DNA of 64,000 nt from Saturnia japonica. Taxonomy: Eukaryota > Arthropoda > Insecta > Lepidoptera > Saturniidae. Shown piece after piece: positions 59,601-64,000 of the stretch (position 1 is the stretch's first letter; each line of letters starts with the position of its first letter). The notes below the pieces were generated by a model. That model was not told the origin of the DNA, did not search any database, and saw only the letters and a program-made list of their open reading frames with translations. Location: positions 2,508,930 to 2,572,929 of the forward strand of contig CM065325.1 in the NCBI GenBank assembly GCA_033032175.1. The letters are read 5' to 3'. The position numbers and the translations under genes are program-made.

Positions 59601-62532
59601 GGATGACGAAGGCACTTTGCTCCTCATACAGTTTTTAATAAACATAAGATTTTATGGTACCTCAAGTAACCAGATTACAAAAATAAAAGTAAACGGATAG
59701 ACATACTGAAAATATAAAATAATTTTTATGAATCTAAAGAACAAACTGTTGAGCAACTACCAACAACCCATATGATCATTTTTATAATTTTCTAACATTA
59801 CTGTATCATTCTCTCACTTTGTGCATTGTAAAATTTCTTTCTTTTATTTATTTTTTTGCTAATTAAAGTCAATACTACGGCTGCAATGACGATTGTGACC
59901 ACGTGGTCTCCCTACGATTTGTGTGATATTTAATAAGTCGTTATTTTTTTTAATATGATCAGTATAATATTACATATTTAATGTAACTTTTACAAAAAAT
60001 GACCCAAACTCTAATTGCTGTTAATTGTTATTTCGAGTATTTTCATTAATGTTTATTTTGTATTGATAACTGTTACCCTACTTAATGATTTATTTAAATT
60101 TACAGTGTAAACTCTATAGTGCGAAATTTAAGGGACCGGTTATTACCCTGAAAACATAAAGTTACATTGAAGGTATATGCATCGTGGGTAGGCCAAACAT
60201 TTTTTAGAAGGTTAAAGAATATGGTTATATTCTACAGAGGACTCGGGCGATGAAGGAGAAAAGCCCGGCGATCAAGAGGTATCAGCTGGCGTGGCGACCC
60301 CGGGCGAGGGCCTAGTCACACCGCTAGGGCTCAGCTCCGTCCCACCCGGCATGGAGACTCCGGACACTATTGAGCTAAGGAAGAAGAAACTTGACACGGA
60401 TATTGAAGGGTTAGTTCTTCTTCTTTTTGTTTTGGTGCCGCAAAAAGCACTTGCCAGTGTCAATGTTTTTAAGTCTTTGTAGTATTTTCTAACATTCTAA
60501 GTGGGTCCAACAAGATGGTGGCTCCCTTGTTAGAACTCTCTAGACAGTTTTTGTGACATCTCAAAATGCATGTTCCCATTTTATATTTATAACCCATTTT
60601 ACGTATGCACTATCCAAACTATGTATATCAAGCAAAATGTCACCAAAACTTACATAATATAAAGTCAAATTAATAACCTATGCTAATTAATGAATAATAA
60701 AAACCACAAACATGGCAGTTCTAGATTCCTACAAAAACTTATAGGGTTAGTTAAACATTTGTGTCTATTTTTTTTATAAAATGTAATTTTCAGCCCGTCG
60801 CCGCCGAAACACGATAGCGAAATAAAAAAGTCTTTAAGTAATATAACGGATTAAAAAAAGGTCATTCGCGCAAATCTTCCTTATAATCGGATAAATAGAA
60901 AAATTAACAATTGTTTTGTGCTTACCATCAGGGACAGTACCGTCTGTTTGCCATGCTACTATAATATAATAGTACATTATGGTACAAGTGTGTAATGTTG
61001 GTGATTACCGCTGAGGCGCCATTGAGACCCGAGCCGTTAGGTGAGGGTCTTAAGAGAGCCGAGGACGGTAATCACCAATACACACGTGTATCATACGATG
61101 TTTTTCAACACACTTCTGAAGAAAATAATAATAAAAAATCATTTTTTTTCGCTATGGCGGGAAAAATTAATCCTTTTGCGCGCGCATCTAACAATGGCGA
61201 TCGGCCATAGACTAAAGGAATGAGGTTTCTTTTTTTTTGGCTTTCCGCAGATAACGTTTTAGCCACGTATAAAATGGGGAATTTAATGTTTTCTTTATTA
61301 CAGAGAAAACAAAAGTTATATTTGAGTGAAAGTTTTATTTATTAAACACGCACAAGTTGAAATTATCCATTTAAATACGAAGTTGTATGAAATGAGCAAG
61401 CAATAGGTACATTAATTTATTTGTTCTATTGATCATTATTTTTTTGTATCGAAACTTTTTGAAGAACAAAGCAACTCGACCAATAAAATAAAAAAAAAAA
61501 CTCTATAACTCACTTGTAAATAATAGCAATGAAAAAGTCGCAGTTTGATTACAGGTGTAATTATGTGCCTAATTGCGGTGATATTAAAGCCACTTTATGA
61601 GCAAGTGTGTTGAAAAGTATATTATACCATTTTCATTTCTTTATTTTCTCGATGACAGCTCCTGTGAAAACTTGAACGAGCGTCTTTTTTACATTATGTA
61701 TGCATTATTTTATAAAAATATGATGTTTACACACGTACAAGTTTATACCAGAGTCGGAGAAACTGATAGGGATGGAGCTATATCGATAAACGTAACACGA
61801 TAACGAACCCGTTATTTTTTTACAAAATGTAAGAAATTAACTACCGCTGGATACTTTTGTACAAATTTATTAACTAATATTATATTTCATTACAAGATGT
61901 TACACGTATTAATTCTTGATTGATAATGCCAACTTCTTCAAAATTTTCGAAGCTGTTGTAAAATAAGTAGGAAACGAAATAATTATAACGACAGGTAATC
62001 TTTATTTATTTATTTTAATCAAAATCTGATGAATCGTCACTGTCACTCGATGGTTATTACTTATTTGGTCACAACACTACAACTATCAAATTAGAACTGT
62101 CATCGAGAAAATAAAGAAATGGAAATAGTATAAGTGCCGTTATTGGCGGGTTCTCAAACTGTTATGTAGAGTGGCTTTTGTTTTTATTCATAAATTGGTG
62201 TTGTTTGACCCTATATTGTGTAATGATATTCACAACTACACAAATCTGAGAGGCCACAAAACTCCCTAGAAGTGGGCCACCACCTTGTTGCTGAAAACGT
62301 TCTAGGACAGAATACGATATTCACTTAATAAGGACAGTAATGGTTTTCAATATAGAGAACTAGTTCTCAAATTATGAAGAAGAAGAAGTATATTAAGTCT
62401 ATAGTGTATTTATATTGTGTTTCAGCGGTGATACGCCTGCGCTTTACCAAGTGGTGCCTGAGCGGCGGGTAGGGCTCACGTCCGGCATGATGGCTTCCAC
62501 GCATGTCTACGACATGAGCGCAGCCAATCCTG
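40674..62532 (+). CDS. SF3B2: Splicing factor 3B subunit 2 (SAP145), eleven exons, C-terminus beyond window
   Basis: Component of the SF3b complex of the U2 snRNP (and of U11/U12), which contacts the intron upstream of the branch site in the nucleus. Exons: 40674-41607, 47148-47281, 48290-48453, 49595-49787, 51237-51446, 52215-52417, 56910-57060, 58582-58785, 59078-59153, 60238-60409, 62426-62532; all GT-AG and phase-consistent, 849 codons plus one base so far. N-terminus: long Gly-Met-Pro repeats; then acidic and Lys-rich segments (exons 2-3), the DUF382 core (exons 5-6, SVAELKQLVPRPDVVEM to KIDIDYQKLHDAFFKWQ), the PSP region (exons 7-8, EGKEFETRL, VPPPWLIAQQRYGPPPSYP), an acidic stretch and PPGMETPDTIELRKKK (exons 9-10), then VYDM (exon 11). 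The start at 40674 is the first ATG in frame. Human SF3B2 has a SAP domain before the Pro-rich part; none is seen here. The last exons are not in 62533-64000. Confidence 0.95.
41993..44221 (-). pseudogene. hAT-family transposase (ZMYM1/DUF4371-like) in SF3B2 intron 1
   Basis: Minus strand, opposite to SF3B2. Pieces: N-terminus at 44221 (basic, Ser-rich), a middle piece 43444-42950 with FRGHDETQGSSNKSNFLEL and KLLSKYDAVLKEHI then a DGTPDVSYVDQ block carrying the first catalytic Asp, and a distal piece 42772-41993 with TRWSAHYGAV. The pieces are in different frames with stops at several places (about 43550, 42940 and 42770). The hATC dimerisation tail is not seen, so the 3' end is lost. Terminal repeats were not identified with confidence. 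Confidence 0.8.
45240..45500 (+). repeat. Dispersed repeat family R, copy 5 (partial)
   Basis: 'cacaggactttcactggcagatagctgatg' type core at 45297-45330 and 'tgcaaataaaataaa' after it; the right part is lost. In SF3B2 intron 1. Confidence 0.7.
47148..47281 (+). CDS. SF3B2: SF3B2 exon 2
   Basis: Acceptor ACATTTTAG; encodes an acidic/proline segment (EEEKEPEAPPAP, EEDEGDSDDENIPEPP). Donor GTAACT at 47282. Confidence 0.85.
47470..47630 (+). repeat. SINE-like repeat with A-box-like sequence
   Basis: 'atagcttagtggtagcg' at 47475-47491 fits the tRNA A box; the tail shares 'ttgagagccaatcttcc...gtgttaccatctt' with the copy at 8240. Confidence 0.55.
47825..47960. promoter_or_regulatory. Two CRE palindromes and an E-box in SF3B2 intron 2
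   Basis: TGACGTCA occurs at 47825-47832 and 47920-47927, and CACGTG at 47955-47960. The latter two sit at the start of dispersed repeat W. Binding is not shown. Confidence 0.35.
47920..48110 (+). repeat. Dispersed repeat family W, copy 2
   Basis: Matches 12380-12560 in the same orientation. The copy here has kept the CACGTG core that reads CATGTG in copy 1. Confidence 0.6.
48290..48453 (+). CDS. SF3B2: SF3B2 exon 3, basic region
   Basis: Acceptor GTATTCAG. Encodes a run of Lys (NKRKKKKKKAAKNKRKE), a likely nuclear localisation signal corresponding to the RKRRNRKKKKK region of human SF3B2. Donor GTAAGC at 48454. Confidence 0.9.
48650..48890 (+). repeat. Dispersed repeat family R, copy 6 (3' part)
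   Basis: 'ttcaatggcttatgctgatt', 'attacccacaataacca' and the end 'acacgaacgaagcctggg' correspond to the distal half of copy 3. Confidence 0.65.
49245..49460 (+). repeat. Dispersed repeat family Z, copy 2
   Basis: Same as 36180-36400: 'ggtcctctggagcagaaat', 'ccaatatacggaaatacg' and 'gtgaaccctggtg'. In SF3B2 intron 3. Confidence 0.8.
49595..49787 (+). CDS. SF3B2: SF3B2 exon 4
   Basis: Completes a split Glu codon and reads YVQENIQ...MYRQFHRIFEAFKI, aligned with the IEYVTEE...FKRIFEAFKL part of the human protein. Donor GTATGT at 49788. Confidence 0.9.
50235..50370 (+). repeat. tRNA-derived SINE, degenerate
   Basis: 'attcagcggagggtcgcgg' then 'cttccatcccggcaca' (B-box position, degenerate) then 'ttgtgcgatgagcata' and a tail with 'tatttatgtat' match the layout of lepidopteran tRNA-derived SINEs known to me. 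A related-looking fragment 'gcctgcctgatggttagcgg' lies at 49919-49938. Confidence 0.55.
51237..51446 (+). CDS. SF3B2: SF3B2 exon 5, start of DUF382
   Basis: Acceptor TTAACAG at 51236. Encodes KRKLKKLSRLSVAELKQL through VPRHWCYKRK. Donor GTATCT. Confidence 0.95.
52215..52417 (+). CDS. SF3B2: SF3B2 exon 6, DUF382
   Basis: Acceptor GTTGACAG. Encodes YLQGKRGIEKPPFDLPDF to KLHDAFF. Donor GTTAGT at 52418; the next intron carries the long-TIR element. Confidence 0.95.
52728..55212 (+). mobile_element. Tc1/mariner-like element with very long terminal inverted repeats
   Basis: 2485 bp in SF3B2 intron 6. The left end CAGCATATCCCAGAAC and the right end (reverse) CAGGGTGTCCCAGAAC are flanked by TA. Inverted similarity runs from 52728 to about 53330 on the left and from about 54655 to 55212 on the right, roughly 0.55-0.6 kb each, interrupted by small indels. 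The central part is the transposase. The transcript of this intron can fold into a stem of more than 500 bp. Confidence 0.9.
53500..54512 (+). pseudogene. Mariner-like transposase, catalytic residues lost, frameshift
   Basis: From the ATG at 53500: YTSQEYANMHLIYGEC (DUF4817-type helix-turn-helix), IPKSTSHRILQR (second DNA-binding part), first catalytic Asp in WSDESTF. At the second position the family has Asp in Q-D-G-x-PAHY, but here it is Val (QVGCPAHY). The third, in SPDLNPLD, is lost: CCCCTG is followed by a T-run (54365-54372) and the frame then changes at the G-run near 54380; the continuation reads LKEKVY...AELRERISQAAEDI up to 54512. So it cannot be an active enzyme. An in-frame ATG upstream (53446) precedes the domain. 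Confidence 0.88.
56910..57060 (+). CDS. SF3B2: SF3B2 exon 7, PSP region start
   Basis: Acceptor TTTCTAG. Encodes WQTKPRMTIHGDLYYEGKEF... and LGMPVGPGSHK. Donor GTACAG. Confidence 0.95.
58020..58392 (+). pseudogene. LINE ORF2 C-terminal tail in SF3B2 intron 7
   Basis: Two overlapping frames; the second has SYLCRTVQMWNNLPTNMFP and FNRAVK, the ending typical of insect LINE pol proteins (SFLPRTxRLWNxLPxxVFP). Truncated on both sides. Confidence 0.7.
58582..58785 (+). CDS. SF3B2: SF3B2 exon 8, PSP region
   Basis: Acceptor TGTTTCAG. Encodes VPPPWLIAQQRYG, NLKIPGLNAPIPEG and FGYHAGGWGKPPVDELGKP, the most conserved block of the family. Donor GTGAGT. Confidence 0.96.
59078..59153 (+). CDS. SF3B2: SF3B2 exon 9, acidic
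   Basis: Acceptor TTACTAG. Encodes DIDRTMWGELESESEEESEE, matching the IDRTPWGELEPSDEESSEEE position in human. Donor GTATGG. Confidence 0.92.
60238..60409 (+). CDS. SF3B2: SF3B2 exon 10
   Basis: Acceptor TTCTACAG. Encodes the end of the acidic tract and GLVTPLGLSSVPPGMETPD with IELRKKK. GC-rich relative to the introns. Donor GTTAGT after GAAGG. Confidence 0.92.
60978..61105. repeat. Small fold-back element (about 128 bp)
   Basis: Arms 'gtgtaatgttggtgattaccg' (left, about 60989-61010) and its inverse 'cggtaatcaccaatacacac' (right, about 61065-61084), extended imperfectly outward to about 32 bases, with a loop of about 55-60 bases. In SF3B2 intron 10. No coding content. Confidence 0.75.
61580..62185. 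repeat. Larger inverted-repeat (MITE-like) structure
   Basis: 'catttctttattttctcgatgacag' at 61640-61664 is matched in reverse at 62098-62122, and similarity goes on outward to 'aaagccact' at about 61588 and its inverse at about 62170. Arms about 80 bp, interior about 430 bp. No open frame worth noting. In SF3B2 intron 10. Confidence 0.65.
62426..62532 (+). CDS. SF3B2: SF3B2 exon 11, last in window
   Basis: Acceptor GTGTTTCAG. Encodes GDTPALYQVVPERRVGLTSGMMASTHVYDMS. Donor GTCAGT at 62533. The conserved Glu/Lys-rich C-terminal exons should lie right of position 64000. Confidence 0.92.
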
Positions 62533-62777
62533 GTCAGTATATTTTGAAGTGAAAACTTCCTTAAGCACTTTGGCCACTTTTGGGGATGCGGAAAAAGCAC
62601 TGAACTCGCGGGATCGTCACGATCAGAAAAACATATACAAACTCGCGTGACCGTCATGCTCAGATAAATATTTTTGGCGTTAGCCAAAATGCTAGCACAT
62701 TATGACGGTCACCACCATCAAGACCGTTATATCGTGGTAGTTATGGTACAAAATGTAAGTCTGTAGCGACGTGAGAG

Positions 62778-63071
62778 TCTCCATCGTTTTCCATCAATCC
62801 AGTCGCCATCATTCTCCATGAATCCAGTCTCCATCATTGTCCATCACTCCAATCTCCATCAGTCTTCATCAATCCAATCTGCATAATTCTGCATCAATTC
62901 AATCTCCATCAGTCCGCATCAATCCGGTCTCCGTCAGTTTCTATTAATCCAGTATCTATCAGTCTGCATCAATCCGGTCTCCATCAGTTTACATCATTCC
63001 AGCCTCTATCAGTCTGCATCACTCCAATCTATATTTATCTTCATCAATATCCAATGTCTGCAATCTCCAGT
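62778..63071 (+). repeat. Minisatellite, 25-bp unit, about 11 copies
   Basis: Unit 'tctccatcagtctgcatca' plus 'atccag', variable at several positions. In SF3B2 intron 11, directly before the second array. Confidence 0.92.
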
Positions 63072-63419
63072 CTTGTATGGACGTTAATCACTTTATTGTC
63101 TTGCATGGACATCAATCACTTCATTGTATTGCATGGTCATCAATCACTTCATTATCTTGTATGGACATCAATCACTTCATTATCTTGTATAGACATCAAT
63201 CACTTCACTATTTTGAATGGACATCAATCACTTCATTGTCTTTCATGGACATCAATCACTTCAATATCTTGCATGGCCATCAATTACTTCATTGTCTTGC
63301 ATGGACGGACATTAATCACTTCATGGTCTTGCATGGACATCAATCACTTCATCGTCTTGTATGGACATCAATCACTTCATTGTCTTGCATGGGCATCAAT
63401 CACTTATTGTCTTGTAAGG
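63072..63419 (+). repeat. Minisatellite, 28-bp unit, about 12-13 copies
   Basis: Unit 'cttgcatggacatcaatcac' plus 'ttcattgt'; one copy has a 4-bp insertion ('ggacggac', about 63302) and one a 2-bp deletion (about 63400). Because 28 is not a multiple of three and the unit has no stop in any plus frame, long open frames run through it; they are not genes. Confidence 0.95.
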
Positions 63420-63740
63420 TTTCAATGTTTTTATAGCCCTTATCACGTTCTGTGATCTTATAGTCACTGCTCTACGCGAGTCCTCATTATGAGGTCTAAC
63501 TGAAGAGTGCATCTCAGTGCCTCGCGGCATAAGACTTTTAGAACCCGGAAAGTGAGCTGCGGTAAGAAGCTCCATGGTCTCCCTTTCACTGGTCACTGAA
63601 GGCCATTCGATAGACTTCCCATTCTTGAGCCTTTTTAGCCCTATTGGAAAGTCGCCTGGTTTTTTCTCTAAGCTTCCTGAGCCTAGAGTTCCATCAAAGG
63701 ACTCTTCTTGTTGAGTGAGGTCTTTTGTAGCATCGGGCAT
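63396..63740 (-). pseudogene. LINE ORF2 fragment between endonuclease and RT
   Basis: The minus frame contains GLKRLKNGKSIEWPSV followed by ERETMELLTAAHFPGSK, which resembles the 'LLETHFPGxx' linker just before the RT domain of R1/jockey-like elements. The remainder of the RT is absent to the left, where the minisatellite starts. Confidence 0.55.
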
Positions 63741-64000
63741 CTTTGCTCAAAGTCATCCTTGATCGCTTTTCCCACGAGGTGTTTTTAGGATTCAGTCCAG
63801 TTGGTTAGTTTCCACCTAACCCTTGACATTGGGAATCATTAGTTTCAAACCCTTAACCTCTGGCATCCACTGTATATCCTTGACCTCGGGCGCTGTTATC
63901 CATCCATATTTTGGACCTCGGATATCCGTTGTATAGGTGTAGTCCTTGACCTCGGATATTTGTATTTCTGACCCTTGACCTTGGGCGCTGTCTTGTTGAT
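63741..64000 (+). repeat. Irregular repeat of 'cttgacctcgg' words
   Basis: 'cccttgac', 'ccttgacctcggg', 'ggacctcggatat', 'ccttgacctcggatat' and 'cccttgaccttgggc' appear at uneven spacing up to the window end. Probably a third, degraded minisatellite; no exon of SF3B2 is seen in it. Confidence 0.4.

Noticed and set aside
4867..62532. Idea that eIF4A3, POP5 and SF3B2 form a functional RNA-processing cluster
   Set aside because: They are on different strands, tens of kilobases apart and separated by mobile DNA and UBE2J1. Each has its own introns; nothing indicates shared regulation.
63054..63455. Two overlapping frames of more than 110 codons with a repeated HxxHF-type pattern
   Set aside because: They are reading frames through the 28-bp minisatellite. 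The unit lacks stops, so several frames stay open; there is no start context or homology.

Overview
The window is nuclear DNA of an arthropod, almost certainly an insect. Genes have short GT-AG introns, intergenic DNA is AT-rich, and mariner, hAT, gypsy, jockey-like and SINE-like repeats are dense. Lepidoptera is favoured because several short dispersed repeats (for example a degenerate tRNA-derived SINE near 50.27 kb) look like moth and butterfly families; this is recognition from memory, not a database result.

Four host genes can be read. (1) eIF4A3, plus strand, 4867-10055: five coding exons that join to 405 codons, the DEAD-box core of the exon junction complex. (2) UBE2J1-like, minus strand, 13667-12912: an intronless coding region for a tail-anchored ER ubiquitin-conjugating enzyme. 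(3) POP5, minus strand, 23119-21227: two coding exons for an RNase P/MRP subunit, with an apparent GC-AG intron. (4) SF3B2, plus strand, from 40674: eleven coding exons up to 62532, with the C-terminus beyond the right edge. Three of the four act in RNA processing, but nothing suggests co-regulation and I treat this as chance.

The remainder is mostly mobile DNA. 2.4-4.1 kb holds a broken LINE. 10.67-11.33 kb is a MITE with a TTA target duplication. 15-21 kb mixes dispersed repeats, a LINE ORF1 and a 1254-bp mariner with intact ends and a frameshifted transposase. 24.26-35.46 kb is a three-level nest: an endogenous-retrovirus-like gypsy element (27406-34926, 206-bp LTRs, gag/pol/env remnants) lies inside a jockey-like LINE (24318-35317, 12-bp target duplication), which lies inside a short repeat that occurs uninterrupted at 15.8 kb. 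36.8-39.3 kb is a second gypsy remnant. The SF3B2 introns hold a dead hAT transposase gene, a mariner-like element with inverted repeats of about 0.55-0.6 kb, LINE tails, two fold-back structures and two adjacent minisatellites.

I found no CRISPR array, operon, rRNA or convincing tRNA gene, and no clearly new molecular system. The items most worth checking are the nested insertion, the POP5 GC-AG intron, the antisense core promoter in eIF4A3 intron 3, the in-frame 20-residue gag repeat and the fold-back elements in SF3B2 introns.
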